Assembly (NCBI GenBank): GCA_029747015.1
Contig: JAKOGI010000027.1
Span: forward strand, 948,001-1,012,000
Direction of reading: 5' to 3'
Length of the DNA: 64,000 nucleotides
From: Carnegiea gigantea
Lineage: Eukaryota; Streptophyta; Magnoliopsida; Caryophyllales; Cactaceae
The position numbers and the translations under genes were made by a program. Under the pieces are notes generated by a model. The model made no database searches. It was not told the DNA's origin and was given only the letters and a program-made list of their open reading frames with translations. Shown piece by piece: positions 47,801-60,798 of this stretch (the first letter of the stretch is position 1; each line of letters starts with the position of its first letter).

Positions 47801-50800
47801 ACCTAATGTGTGACGATGAATATTCTGCATCCCACAGTCACATGCCGACCTGGTGCAGAATAGAGCATTTCCTTCTTTCATAAGCAAAAGCATATTTATT
47901 TAAAAAGTCAAAAGGGTGTAGCATTCACCAACCTAGAATCATAACGCACAACCACATCAAAAAAAACAAAGGCATTGTCTAATTTTTGTTTTTCTCACCA
48001 CACTTCGATCATGAAGAATCTTTGTATCTCGTTTAACAGACTACGTAACGCACACAAGTCATCAACTAGCTTTTTTTGCAAGAAAAATTAAGTCATAACC
48101 TAAATATGCACCCTAATATTCATTCTACCAGGAACCCTCATCCCCGAAAGAGAGAGAACAGAGGAGCAAGTTATGCTGCTATTCTCAGAAAATCTAACTA
48201 CTTAAGTGCTTAGTTTAGTTTTCCTCATTGCATATAGCAACAAGTCACCAAAAAGGGAGGGGGGGGTACTCTCCTTAGCCTTCACAAGAAGACTAATGGA
48301 TTTAGATGATGTTTAGGCCATAATAAAACACCATGCTATGTCTGACAGACAATGATCATGGGCTACGCTTTAATCTTAGCAATCAAAACCAGAGGCTCTC
48401 CTATTACCATATCTTTACTCAGGTCTTCTTCCTTCAGTAGACGAGGATCATTTAGAACATCATGACTGCTCTTAATTTTTTGCTTGACAGCAGCCAACTC
48501 CTCCTCCTCCTCCTCGGCTTCTTCTCCAAATGAAAGCAAATTTAGTTTTCTGCATAGACCCAAAAGTACAACCTGAAATTTTTACCATTTCATGTCTTAT
48601 ATCTAAACAGTGCATGTAGCAGAGAGGAACAAGTACCCGGCATTCACAAGGTTTAAATGTCAATAACATAACTTACTTCACGGCTTTTTTCTTTGACTCC
48701 TTGTTTGCACCATCAGTGGCTGCCTCAGGCACCTCCTTAGATATATCTCTTGGAATAATATCATCAAAAGGATTCCATACAACCTAATTCAACAATAGAC
48801 ATATGCAGTACGAAATTTCAGATTGAAATGAAGATGTAAACCTTTGTATATAACCGAGAACTGGGGCACACGAGTACGTAAGTTTTTCCACACATAACGC
48901 AAGACTCTGCTATTTCAAGTTCATCGCTAACTTCCCTCCCTCACCGCCAGAATTAATTCAAATTCCCAATCCCACCTCTTCGCCCATAGCTGACACTCTC
49001 AGATCAAAGAAGCCATATAAACCATCATATATGACTGTAAGGGAGCATTTTTCCAATTGGTGAATAAAAACTGAAACTCGTGATGCTTGCAGGGGTAAGG
49101 CTGCCAACATCTAGATCTCCCTATACCCTAATGAGTAGACACTGGCAGTTGTTGCCATCGTAAACTGAAACTTGTGAAACACGCATAAGGGAAAATAGCA
49201 AAGCCAAGAAAAACAACTGGCATAGGAAAGAAAATGATCAAACCTCAACAGAAGCTATCTTTGGCGGAGGATCCAATGGGCGGTCATCCTTGTCAGTTTC
49301 AACTTCTCCAAGCCTAAGCAGATTGTATATAGAATCCCCAGTAACCTGCAAGATAATAGAATTGAGTAATATTGATTATACAGGAGACACTATCTTGCCT
49401 CCCCGATATTTTACTACATATACGCAGGACTACGCCAGCTTACGTTGTTCCCTCTATCTCTTATTTCTCCATTTGCTTTACAGATTTCGCATAGACATGA
49501 ATAACAAACAGGCATTCTAGATACTTATCAAAAATGGAAATGACAGACCAAAGTGAGGATATCATTTTACCTTCCCGAAAATAGTATTCTTCTTATCAAG
49601 CCAGTCACAACGGTCCAGCGTTATAAAGAATTGGCTGCCATTTGAGTGTGGTGTTCCAGCATTTGCACATGCAACCAAGCCCCTGTGGTTAAAGCGCAAG
49701 CGAGAATGGAACTCGTCAGAAAACGCTCCCCCATAGATGCTTTCTCCACCTAAAATATTAACAGACAGCACATAGGCTTACTATAGTTAGCACATATACA
49801 AAACAAATCAGGACAGTTGCACTCAAAATAAGGAGGCAATTAGAGCTGGAAAAAGCTGATCCGACACGATTACCGACCCAAAACCGACACGAAGTTAAGT
49901 GGGTTGGGTATAAATTTTCGACCCGTTTAATTAAATGGGTTGACACGTTCAACTCGTTTAATTAAATGGGTTAGGTTCAGGTCGAGATTCTCGACACGAA
50001 AAAGTACATATTTAACCCGTTTAATTAAATGAGTTAAATAAGTCAACTCATTTTTCCATTTTTTATTTATCCATTTACTCTTTATTCGATAATTAAGAAT
50101 ATAAAAATTTTTAGACATTATGAATTATGATGAATCCGGGAAATTTCAAAGAATAATTATTTAATGTGATATGTAAACTTAATTTTTAACACAGTAATTG
50201 CGCATTAATTGAAAATATTAAATGCATAAATAGTCAATTAAGCGACTAAACTTGACCTGTTTATCTTAAATGGGTTAAGCAAGTCAACCCGTTTAAAAAT
50301 TAAATGAGTACAGGTCAAGATTTTTCAACCCATTTAATAAACGGGTTAGGTTCAGGTTGAGGAATTCTCAACCCGTTTAAATTCGACACAAACACGAATC
50401 CGACCCGACACGACCTATTACCCAGCTCTAGAGGCAATGGCCATTGGCCAATAAGGCCAAAATAAATGTTACTGAAGTGATCAAAAACACATTAGATGGT
50501 ACTTGAGTTCACAGAAGATAAGGCATTTCCAGAGAATGTCTGTTGCTCAGAAACTCTCAGTTCAAGATGGAAAAAGACACATCTCAGTGTCATACAAGAA
50601 GAATACCTTACCCCCATAGGCAAATATGCTGATTCTGATACATCCAACTTTTTTGGGTTGTTTTTTTTTTGGGGGGAGGGGTGTTCTTCTTTTGGCAGTT
50701 TATAAAAAAAAATTGAAAAATATAAAATGGTAGTGCCACGCAACAAACATACATTAACAAAAAATTCACACAATCTAAAAAGTTCGTGAAACATCAATAT

Positions 50801-53800
50801 GGGACCTTCCAAATCACCTAGACCCAGGGATTTAAAATGCGGATTCGATCGCGTTTGCAGTTACGGTCGCGATAACACGGGAGCGTTGGAATACGATGAT
50901 CGCGTAACGGATCGCGTCCGTCGTGGCGTGGTCATTCACATAGTTGTTTTTTCATTGGTTTTTGTATTTTAGTAACACAATTCGCTAAGTAATGTTATTT
51001 TCAGCATAGTTCGTAAGATTATAGAATAGGACAAATGGTACAACATTGAAGTAGTTAATTTAAAACAAGCTAAGCAGTGGACAAAAGATTAAACATAATA
51101 GCGGTCATGCTTTATTTCGTACAATAATTAGCATAGAAATAGCATTTATTAATTAATTTTCATTTTTATTAATATAAACATAAACAACATAAAAATATTA
51201 TTTATTAATTTGCATTAGACTTGCTTTTTATTTGAACTATAATGATTTATTATAAATTTATGAGGTCGGAATTTTATTAATGCTTTATAACATAATTAAC
51301 ATAAAAATAGCATGATTATAAATAACATAAAAGTAACATAATTAACATAAAATAACATAATTAGTATAAATAATATAAAACATAACTAATATAAATAACA
51401 TAAACATAACTAATATAAATAACAAAAACATAATTAATGTAAATATGAATTAACAAATTAAGCTTCATCTTTGTCCAAACCGGTCAACTCCCCTTTTTTG
51501 ACAAAAACAAAAAATTTTGAATTGAAAGAAAATTATGTTAAAATAGCCAATACTTCAGAATTCTAGATTCTTCAGTACCTGGCTAACTCCCTAGTCAATT
51601 AATTCCATTTAAAAGTTAAAACCCTCATTTACTTTCTTCCCCTCCAATGCACCTGCCCAGTGCCCTTCGCCTCCTTCGCCTCCCTCACTCCCACTCCAGC
51701 CCTCCATTCCCACTCGAGGGACACCTTTGCCTCCCCCACTTCCTCATCCACTCCTCTCCCTGTTTGGCACTTTCTACCCCGAGTCCCCGACCCTAGTCTG
51801 GTTAATGCAATAGATTACAAATACGGTTAATGAGGTATGTGTTTCTAGCTTTCTACCAAAATCAGTTGATTGATGATACTTTCACACCATTAATTCGCCC
51901 GTGTCCTGTTATGTCACGGTCATTTCAGCCGTTCTTTGGTGAAACAGAGGTCACCCCGATTTCTCAGCACTTTTCGGTTCGCTGGAGTACAATTCCGTGT
52001 CAACAAGGCCGTTCCGGGATGGAACGGCCGAGTTTTAAAACCCTGCCTAGACCCCACATAGCAAATGACACATTATTCGCAACAATTTGATGCCACCAAA
52101 AAGGTTATACAAATAGAATGTAAGAGTGTCCAAGTTCGCAGATCTAGTTGAACATGTAGATGCATGCTCGGTCCTAATGCAGATTGCTAAATGCCTTGGT
52201 GGAAATGGGGGCTAAAGAACAAATCTGCCCAAGGTTCGCAGCCCTAATACTAAGCTAATGAATGAAATCTAGTCTGGTAACTTCATTCTAGTTCATTTTC
52301 GGTCTACTCCACCTCTCTTCCACTTGAGATGTCAATCCTCTCACACCTGCTCACGGGTTACTAATACACCTCTCGACATATCCAAATGCAAATTATCTGA
52401 GTCTGACCTCCTACATGTGGTCTTCTATCGGTGTCATACCTACCTTTTCTACTGTTTTGGGGGGGGGGGGCTGCCTTTTCCAGTAGGCGGGGCTTTGGGC
52501 TTCAGGTGCGATCATCGGAGGTTCATTTGAGACCCATTGGGTCTTGGATCTCCGGAAGCCACCTGAGCCCCTACACAACCTGCTGTTTGCTCTCATCGTT
52601 GGGTTTTCGTTCCACACTGTTGGTTTTCCTCATATCTACTCGTGTGTGTTGGGTTTACTCCGCTGTCAATTTCTATCCTTTCCAGGACTCTCCATGCCGG
52701 CGAATCAGTCGCCGACGACTTTTCCGGCGATCGGAATCTCGCCGGAATTCTACAGGCTGTGTTTCCACTTCTTTAACAACCGGACAACCCAGTGGTTGTC
52801 GTGTTAGTTCTTTCGTTTTCATCTTTGGTGAACCATTTCCCTCCCTTGTAGCTTGAATTTTTCTGTTTCCCGCCTTGCTGAGCGATTGTTATGCAGTTAT
52901 GCTAGTGTCTTGCTCTATTGTTTCTTTTGTTCTCCTGCTGGAGAATCGTCTAATGCGCTGGTATTAACCTGTACTATGGGGGAGGGACTGTAAGAAATTT
53001 GTGGCTAATAAAAGCAAGTCCTTTGTGTAGTTTGGAATAAAGAGTAGGGGTGTGCAAAACCGGTTAACCGGAGTTTCGGTTAACCGAAAATCGGTTAACC
53101 GGTTTTTCGGTTCAAAAAAATTCCAAACCGTAACCGAACCGAAAATTTCGGTTAACCGTTTTTCGGTTAACCGAAAATTTCGGTTCGTCTAAAACCCGAA
53201 CCGTAACCGAACCGAAAATTTCGGTTAACCGGTTTTTCGGTTCGGTTACGGTTAACCGTTTACAAATAATAAAAAACTTATGCTTTCTTACCTAAATTTG
53301 TCATTCTTTTATGTTTAAATTCTTTTTATAAAAATTAAACTTTGGTTACTATTTATAAATAATAAAAAGGTGCACTTTCTTACCAAATTTTTTTATTTTT
53401 TATGTATTATTTTTCAAAAAAATAAAATTATTTTCGGTTCGGTTAACCGCCGGTTAACCGAATTTTCAAATAATCCGAACCGTAACCGAACCGAAAACAG
53501 AAAAAAAATTCGGTTCGGTTAACCGAACCGATTTTTTTGAAAAATTTGTTCGGTTAACCGGTTTTTCGGTTCGGTTTTTTCGATTTTTCGGTTCGATTCT
53601 CGGTTTCGGATTTTTTTGCACACCCCTAATAAAGAGGACATGCTAAAAAACTCACAGAATGTGAGGGGGAGGAGATTCTCAATCTTTTTTGCCTGAACAA
53701 GTTGCTTTGTGGTTGGTGAGAGCTTGGGGTAGGTTTAGGAAGTCAAAGTCACCATTTTGGTGTAACCAAATGAGGCTTCAATTCAAGAATTTCTATGTTG

Positions 53801-56800
53801 GAATTCAAGAGCAATCTTGCTGAGAACTTTTGTTATATTTCCAGCCGATTGGAATGATAGGGGTTAGGTTAAAATCTTTGATTCAATCGCTGAGATTGTG
53901 GGTCAGTCTTCTTCAGAGCCACGTTTGCATTGGAAAGGGAACCGTTCACAACCATTGAAGTCTAAGAGCTTTGATGTAGGCCGACCTCCCCAACCACCAC
54001 CTCGGGTTGTTGTCCTTAGTGTGGTTTTGTTGGTGAACCGGCATGGTTCCTCCGCTTTTATCCTGGTTTTTTGTCATCTTCACCTTTGACTACTTATTTG
54101 GCGAGAAGATCTCAAGTGATCTCTCTAGAGGAAAACTACCCTCGTCTTTCACAGATAATGGGAATGATGAGTCTCCTGAGTTGCCAAAGATGAATGGTGA
54201 GAACCATCGCATGTTTATAGACCTTAGTAGAGTCAGGTCTATGTTCATAGATGCTCCTTGGGTTTAACATCCAGGGAAACTAATGGAGACATTGCTAGCA
54301 ATGCGGATGTCGTAGGAGCTGTAGCTAGGAGCCCCTGAAGCTTCTCTTGCTTTGTTAGCTTCTACTTCAAGTTCCTCTTCAGTTGATGAGATTGCTTTGT
54401 TTGATCTAGTAAGGTTAGAAGTTGATATTGCTAGGCAGCTTTACATTAGCACAACCATTTCTTCATTGAGGGATTATTATGTTCCTCAATTAATAAGGGA
54501 TTGTCCAGTCAGGAGTTTGTCTTCTTCAGTTTATGCAATGTCTTCTTCCACTTTGGCGTTAACACATACACCTTCACCTTCAGCATTTTTTCCTTTGTTC
54601 AACGAACTAATTGACCAAACTACCTCCCTGGTGGTTAATCCTCCTCTTTTTTCAATGGGAAATCACTCCTCTCATTCTGTAGATTTAGGTCTGGGTGTAT
54701 TTGGTAGTGTTCCTTGTGACTTACCCAAAAAAGTGTTTCAGGATTCACTTGCTATGAGTGTAAAATCTCGAACTTGTGCATCTCTTTCAGGGGTGGGAGC
54801 CAACAATTATGAGCACTCTGTGCATGATTGGCCATTAGTGTGTGTAGTTCGGTCAACTGAAGATGTGGAAACTCCTTTAGCTATTAATTTCTCCTTCCTT
54901 CAAAGCTCAAGTGACTCATTCTCTGCTGAAGATATTTGGGATGGCGAAAATGCTAATTTTGAGAAGGTGTCAAAATGAGTGGTTTCCAAGCTTAAAAGTA
55001 TTGCTGCCACTATTGGTGCAGCATTTTCAGGCTATGAAAGTGCGGTTATTCATTTACTCTCTAGAATTGAAAAGATATTGTGCCCAAACAGAGAGTGCAC
55101 AAGATACCTCCGGCAACTAGAAGGCAAAGAGAGTTGAGAAGGCTTGAATTTGGCATGAAACATGATTGGGCAAGTGCCTCTTCTAGTAGGATGTTGGTGC
55201 CGTATGCTTAGGATGTTTTCTTGGAATGTGAGAGGCATTAATGATCTTCACTAGAGAGATGTTTTAAAATGTTTTTTGAGGGATTGGAAGCTTAGTTTAA
55301 AAAAGCACGCCTCAAGTGCGCCTAGGCGCGGTGAGGCGCGAGGCGAGGCCCGTGGCGCCTCAGGGTATGTGAAGCGAGGCGAATGCTTAAAGCCAGGTGA
55401 GGCGTGGGCTTCAGCATGCCTCAAGACGAGGCGCGAGGCGACCAAGGCGCGCGCTTTGTGGAACTTAAAGAGCCATTGAAGCAGAAAAGGAAAATAAAAA
55501 AAAAATAAAGAAACAGACTTGCCTTGTCTTCTCCAGAACGACGAAAACCTAGCTTCTCCTCAAGCGCTGCTCTGGTCCAATCTTGATTTCTGCCTTCGGC
55601 CCACGAATTTTCCAGGTACTTCTCCATTTCTCTTCGTTCTCTGCTTCGAATCTTTCTTCCCCCCTTCTTCTTCTGTTGTTTTGGCCATTTCTGTGGCCTT
55701 TGCGGTTCTGTTTGGCCGCGGTTCTTGCGTCTTTTCCTCTTCCTTTTCTTATTCGGCCCTTTCTGTTGGCCATGGTGGTGTTTTTCGGCCACCTCTGTCT
55801 CTCCCTCTCTCTTTCTCTCTCTCTCCTTCTTGCTGTCGAGCTGCCGGGGGCTTGGGTTGGGAATGGGCCGCGTCCTTCTTCTTTTGTTTTACTCTAATCT
55901 TGCTGTCCTTGCTCGGCCATGGCTGTTGGCCATGGTGATGTTTTCGCCACTACTTTCTCTCTATCTCTCTCCCTCTCTCACTCCAGGTTGTGTCGAGTTG
56001 AGCTGCAGACCTGGGTTTTTTTCGGGGGGGGTTCTGGGCAGTGGGATCACGGGAGAACTGGAGAAGGACCATTTGGGGGGGTGTTCTGGGCAGTGGGATC
56101 ACGGGAGAATTGGAGAAGGACCGGAAATGTTGATTGCCCTTTTTTTCTGGGTACTGTACACTTGGGCAGACCGGCAGAGGGGCAGATTAGAGTTAATTAA
56201 GAGTTTTTTTTTACATGTTAATATTTTTCAGTTTTCATCTAATTACTTTTATTTTTGTTTTGTTTTGGTTAATATGTTGAATCAGTGAATATTGTCATAT
56301 TGTGACACTTTGGGTTGGGAGTCTTGGACTTGGTTGTTGATTATTGAATTGAAATGGAAGATTCTAACCCATCCGATAATCTAAACTTTAATTGTTGTCT
56401 AATCACTTCTTTCACATTATTATTTAGCTTCTTTGTCAAAACTGTGTATTGGGATTGATTTTGAAGTACTTTAGCATAAAAGTGCGCCTCGCGTCTATGA
56501 TGCGTGCGCCTTCGCCTCGCGCCTCGGGACCCTTGGCGCCTCGATGCGCCTCGCGCCTTTTAAAACTAAGATTGGAAGTGTGATTTTATTTGTCTGCAAG
56601 AGACAAAGTTCGAAGAAGTTTCTCTTTCTGTTATTCATAGTTTGTGGGGACACTTTTTTGTTAATTCACGCTTCTTAAAGTTGTAGGCGCCTATGGGGCA
56701 TTATAGTGATGTGGGACAAAAACACCTTAAACTCCATCTCTTCCTCTCGAGGGGGAATTTTGATTACTTGCATACTTCAAACGCTAGAGGGTGGCTTCAC

Positions 56801-59800
56801 ATGGGCATTTTCCAGGGTTTATGGTCCACAAGCTAAACTTCGTAAATTGAGGTTATGGGAGGAGCTTTGACGAACTAGAGATGAATGGCTAAGTACGTGG
56901 TATGCTGGGGGAGATTTCAATTAAATTTTGTATTCTCAAAAAAGGAGCTCATGATTATGTGCAATTAATACTAAGTTGGACTTCATCAATTATTCTACTT
57001 TAATGAATCTTTCTTTGTGTGGGGTGATTTTATTTGATCTAAGCAGTGGTGGGGATGCAGACTTGTCCAAAGTTGGACCACTTCTTGGTCTCTCTGGACT
57101 AAGAGGAACAGCTTCCACTGAGACTCATTTCAGACGAGATTGCCAAGGCCTCTCTCATATCATTTTCCAGTAACTCTAGAGAGTGCTAAGCTGAAGAGGG
57201 GGAAGGTTCCTTTCAAGTTTGAGAACATGTAGCTCAAAGCTGAGGGATTATCTAATCTTATTAAAGAATGGTGGAAGGCGGTGCAAGTTGAAGCTTTGCC
57301 AGTTTTGTGATTGCAAGGAAACTTAAATTCGTTAAAGAGGAGTTGAAGAAATGGAACAAAGAAGTCTTCGGGAATATTAAGGAAATACAACCCGTTGGAT
57401 TCTATTAACGCTCTTGATGTGAAAGAAGAGTCTGTTGGTCTCAGCAATGAAGAAATTGACCAAAGGCGAGAGGCTAGAGAAGAGTTGGCAAGGGTTTTGC
57501 TGATGGAAAGAAATTTCTTGGAGGCAAAAGTCAAGGGTTGTGTGGCTTAGAGAAGGTGACCGCAACACAAAGTTTTCCCATAGAATAGCCAATCTAAGCC
57601 AAAGTTAAACTTTATGTCCGCGGTGGTGATTGAAGGGAATCGTTATGAAACGATTGAAAAAATGACAAGCTCTATGCATGGCTTCTAGCTTTCTATGAGC
57701 TGTGTTTTCTGAAACTGAACCCTAGAGACCGAAAGTCGATGGCTTATCACTGCCCTCTTTACCTCACTCTGTCAGGGAGCTTCTTTTGCGGTGCTAGTTG
57801 ATGGTTTCCCTTTTCCGTTGCCTCTAAAGGGTTGCACCAAGATGACCCTATCTCTCCTCTTCTGTTCTTATAGGCAATGGAAGCTTTCATAAGGACGTTA
57901 AATTTGTATGCTACAGCAGGGCTTATATCTGGGTTCTTTGTAGGCCAGTTGAATGCATCTACTACTAATGTCTCTCACCTCCTCTTTGATGATGATACGA
58001 TTATCTTCTGTGATAATGATTGCGAGCAAATAGTGAACTTGCATGGCATTTTATTTGGTTTGAGGCAATTTCTAGCCTAAGAGTCAATCTGTCGAAGAGC
58101 TCTATCTTACCACTTGGGCAAGTGGACAATATCCAATTTCTTACAGGTGTTCTAGGCTGCTCTATTGATTCTTTTCCAACCTCCTATCTTAGCCCCCCTC
58201 TTGGTGCAAAACCTAAGGATAAATCCATCTGGGAACTTGTAGTTGAATGTTTTGACAGAAGACTATCAGGGTAAAAATCAAAATACATTTCCAAAGGGGG
58301 GAGATCGACACTTATTCAAAGAGTTTGATCGAGTATTACGACTTACTTTCTCTCACTCTTCCCTTTACTGGTATCGCTGGTGAATAAGTTAGAAGCTATT
58401 CAGAGAAACTTTCTTTAGGAATCTTTTGGTAGTGACTTCAAATATCATCTTGTTAGATCGTATATTATCAAGAATCCCGTACCTGATGGGGGATTAGGTT
58501 TTAGGGATCTTAGACTCTTCAATGAGGCATTGCTCAGCAAGTGGCTGTTGAGATACATGGATGAGATGGATAGCCTTTGGAGAAGGGTGGCTAGGAGCAA
58601 ATATAGTGATAATGGTCTTAGATGGTATCCCTCTTAATTAAGTGGTGCTTACGGGCAAAGTTTGTGGTGATTCATTCACAAAGGATGGGGAAGATTTTAC
58701 CATCATTTTTCCTTCGAGATTAGTGTTTGTTCTTATGTAATTTGTTTTGGCACGATAGTTGATGTCAGGAGGGTCCTCCATGAGATCTCTTCCCCTCTCT
58801 TCATGTGCTAGCTGTGAATAGAGATGCTACTATTGCAAATTATTACCAACGTAGGTCTGGCACTATTGTGTGTTCTCTACTTTTCATCCGCGATACTTTT
58901 GTTGATAACACTATTCTTGTCATCTTCCTCAGCAAGTTGAATGAGATTATACACCAAGACTCACATAATGTGGTTGATGTGGTTACTTGCGATCTCAACT
59001 CTAAAGAAGTTTTCACTATCAAATCCTATTACTTAAAGCACCTCTCTAATTTTGTCTTCGCCATTCAGTCAGGTTCTTCTGGCGGTTCCCTTGGAAAATT
59101 ATTTGGAAGATTTTAGCTCCCTTAAAGATGTCGGTATTTGTGTGGGAAGCTTCACACAGTAGTATTTTGACATGTGATAATTTACAAAAGAAAGGAAACA
59201 TTCAAACATCTTGGTGAATAGATGCTCTGTGCAAAGAGGATTTGGAGTTGCCTGATCATCTATTGTTGTATCATCAATTTGCAAGGGCTCTTTTGGAGTT
59301 ATCCTATAGTTGCTTGGGGGGGTTCTTAAGTTGTTTCTGAATCTGTGAGGAATCATATTTTGGCTTAGGAAGGTGCTTTTGGTAGGAAAGTTAAAGAGAA
59401 CAGTGTCTTATTGATTTCACATGCAGTTTTTAGGACTACTAGGTGAGAGAGAAACAAAAGACTTTTTTTCTAGGACAGTGGGAGCTTTTGCCGATTTTTT
59501 TTTGATGTAATTGATTTTGTGGATAGGTTCATCTTGGGTGTACATAACCCTTTTGTAGGAGGCCTATTTCCATCCATCCTTTTGTTCATATTTTATTTAT
59601 ATATATTCTACCCTTTTCCTTATAAAAAATACTTCTAATTTCTTATCTGGAGATTTTGGTCCAGCCTAGCTTGGGGCCACATCCAACAAATCACACTCAC
59701 CTTTATTACTCCATCCTTTTAACTGAAATCTTCTTAATCAGCCAACAATCTGAAACATATAATAGCGATAGCCTAATCATCACACTGTAAATGGTATATA

Positions 59801-60798
59801 CATAAATAACAGGTCTATTGTTATCAACCATTCTCTCCTAGACGCTGTATGAACTATCCGTCCAAGCCTGCTATCCCAACCACTCAGCCAGCACCCAGCT
59901 CATGGGAAAAACAGCGCCCTCACAAATTAGAAGTAACATATCCTACACAATAATCCCAACACCGATTGTTTTCTCTTCACTGTTTGTGATGAGCACTTAT
60001 GCATTTCAATCTGATCCGAATCTCTTAGGCCAGAAAAACTGTGGAGGGGGAGGACTAATAATTGTAAGCCTTGAAGCACCATATACAAGCGTCCTGAGTT
60101 CTCACTTCCACACCAAATTAAACTGTTTTGATGAAATGGATTGAGGCTGAGTGAGTCTTTGGAAAATTTGAAAACCAGTTCAATCTACTTCAAATTCATG
60201 CCCCACCCCATCCTAAAAAAAAATCACAAAAGGGTACATTGTAATGCCAGGATGATAAAAAAGGAATTAGACTGAAAAATGGAGCATCATTCAACCAGAG
60301 CTACACTTCAGCAAGCTTCCAGCAAGGTGTAATTGGGAAGCTCCTAAGCCGACGAAAGTAGAAGATAAGCAATTTAGGAATACCCACTACGAATTTAATT
60401 GAATTTCTCCTACGCAACCATGAAATTGAACATTAGCACTTAGCAGCCTATATTGCTCCTATGATTACAATCCCAACAAACAAGTACATCCTAACTGAAT
60501 CAACCCCAATAACCAAGTACACAACAACTGAAGCAAACAGATAAACGCAGAAAATTCAAAGAGAGAGAGAGAGAGTACCCAAGCCGGTAGCAGTTGGATC
60601 ACCACCCTGAACGAGGAAACCCTTGATGATTCGATGGAAGATGGTGCTGTCATAGTAACCCTCAAGGCAAAGCTGCACGAAATTCCTCACTGCTTTGGGA
60701 GCTTCTTTAGGCCAAAGCTCGATGTCGAGGGGTCCATAGGTGGTGTTAAAGATCACCTTCCCCTTCGTCGGCGGCTCCAATACGTACACCGACGACAT
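41899..60798 (-). CDS. CYP57: Multidomain cyclophilin, CYP57-type peptidyl-prolyl isomerase
   Basis: Exons are 60798-60579, 49749-49571, 49345-49244, 48783-48677, 48549-48408, 47729-47489, 46922-46883, 45698-45506, 42513-42367 and 42039-41899. All have GT-AG ends in phase and give 503 residues, matching the usual length of plant CYP57. The cyclophilin domain spans residues 1-170, with [15 protein letters not shown] (54-68) and [16 protein letters not shown]. By comparison with cyclophilin A, the catalytic Arg (56), Phe (61), Gln (64) and Trp (123) are present. The usual His before TIFGKV is Asn128. Then follow an acidic stretch ([12 protein letters not shown]), a charged tail ([43 protein letters not shown]) and the conserved end [12 protein letters not shown]. 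Plant CYP57 is nuclear or nucleocytoplasmic and linked to splicing factors and defence; that is family knowledge. The first intron, 10.8 kb, is crowded with transposons. Confidence 0.95.
42514..45505. other. Intron of the cyclophilin gene
   Basis: A 3-kb intron between the LAKLES exon and the KKKGIG exon. It has a C15A13 tract (42827-42854) and a T-run near 44398. No gene or full transposon was recognised. Confidence 0.55.
45699..48407. other. Cyclophilin introns around the small 40-bp exon
   Basis: Three introns surround exons 46922-46883 and 47729-47489. They hold T8G15 (46616-46638) and C13A9 (47342-47363) tracts and no other recognisable feature. Confidence 0.5.
49841..50430. mobile_element. 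hAT-type MITE, TAGAGCTGG family
   Basis: Terminal repeats are TAGAGCTGG and CCAGCTCTA, with GAGGCAAT duplicated exactly on both sides (49833-49840 and 50431-50438). The inside has repeated acccgtttaattaaat words in both orientations. It lies in the first cyclophilin intron and has no coding capacity. Confidence 0.88.
50825..52045. mobile_element. hAT-type non-autonomous element, CAGGG ends
   Basis: The ends CAGGGATTTAAAA and TTTTAAAACCCTG are classical hAT termini. CCTAGACC is duplicated on both sides (50817-50824 and 52046-52053). The ends carry GC-rich subterminal sequence (ggatcgcgtccgtcg; ccgttccgggatggaacgg), the middle is AT-rich, and no transposase was seen. Length 1221 bp. Confidence 0.88.
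53045..53628. mobile_element. hAT-type MITE, TAGGGGTG family (copy 2), inside the LINE
   Basis: Terminal repeats are TAGGGGTGTGCAAAA and TTTTTTGCACACCCCTA. ATAAAGAG is duplicated on both sides (53037-53044 and 53629-53636). Near both ends it is composed of cggttaaccgaaa words in both orientations, so it can fold back extensively. Its clean excision would rejoin the LINE ORF1 region. Confidence 0.9.
55291..56570. mobile_element. hAT-type non-autonomous element with GCGCCT subterminal repeats
   Basis: The ends CTTAGTTTAAAAAAGC and, inverted, CTTAGTTTTAAAAGGCGC match. ATTGGAAG is duplicated on both sides (55283-55290 and 56571-56578). The insertion splits the LINE endonuclease inside a codon run (LRDWK before, [10 protein letters not shown] after). 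About 150 bp at the left and 90 bp at the right are built of ggcgc/gcgcct words. The middle kilobase is CT-rich and unlike the ends, with a 39-bp tandem duplication. No transposase. Confidence 0.88.
56032..56122 (+). repeat. 39-bp unit duplicated with 52-bp period
   Basis: Units start ttctgggcagtgggatcacg at 56032 and 56084 and differ by one base (aactgg versus aattgg). They lie within the hAT element at 55291-56570. Confidence 0.85.
59641..60578. other. 5' part of the first cyclophilin intron
   Basis: Unique-looking intron sequence between the LINE end and exon 1. A (GA)n run lies at 60560-60575, right after the exon 1 donor. The protein-like frame at 59902 has no recognisable domain. Confidence 0.45.

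Larger units (their letters stand above)
52440..59640 (+). mobile_element. L1-type LINE, decayed, with two nested hAT insertions
   Basis: Plus-strand element in the first cyclophilin intron, opposite to the gene. The 5' part (52440-53040) and the ORF1-like region (53640-55200) are broken by stops. The endonuclease starts at 55211 ([11 protein letters not shown]) and resumes after a nested element (ICLQETKF at about 56593). The reverse transcriptase region is 57780-58620, with the box [14 protein letters not shown] where F-A/V-DD is usual, and [19 protein letters not shown]. The zinc-binding domain follows near 59000-59460. The A-rich end is near 59628. Many stops and frameshifts make it a fossil. 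Its reverse transcriptase is close to the fragment at 1106-2960. Confidence 0.8.

Noticed and set aside
55421..55792. Lysine/arginine-rich frame on the minus strand resembling a basic protein
   Set aside because: It is the complement of a CT-rich tract inside the hAT element; low complexity, no family.
55725..56288. 187-codon hydrophobic plus-strand frame
   Set aside because: Composition is driven by CT-rich repeats (LSLSLSL-type); no domain and located in a non-autonomous transposon.
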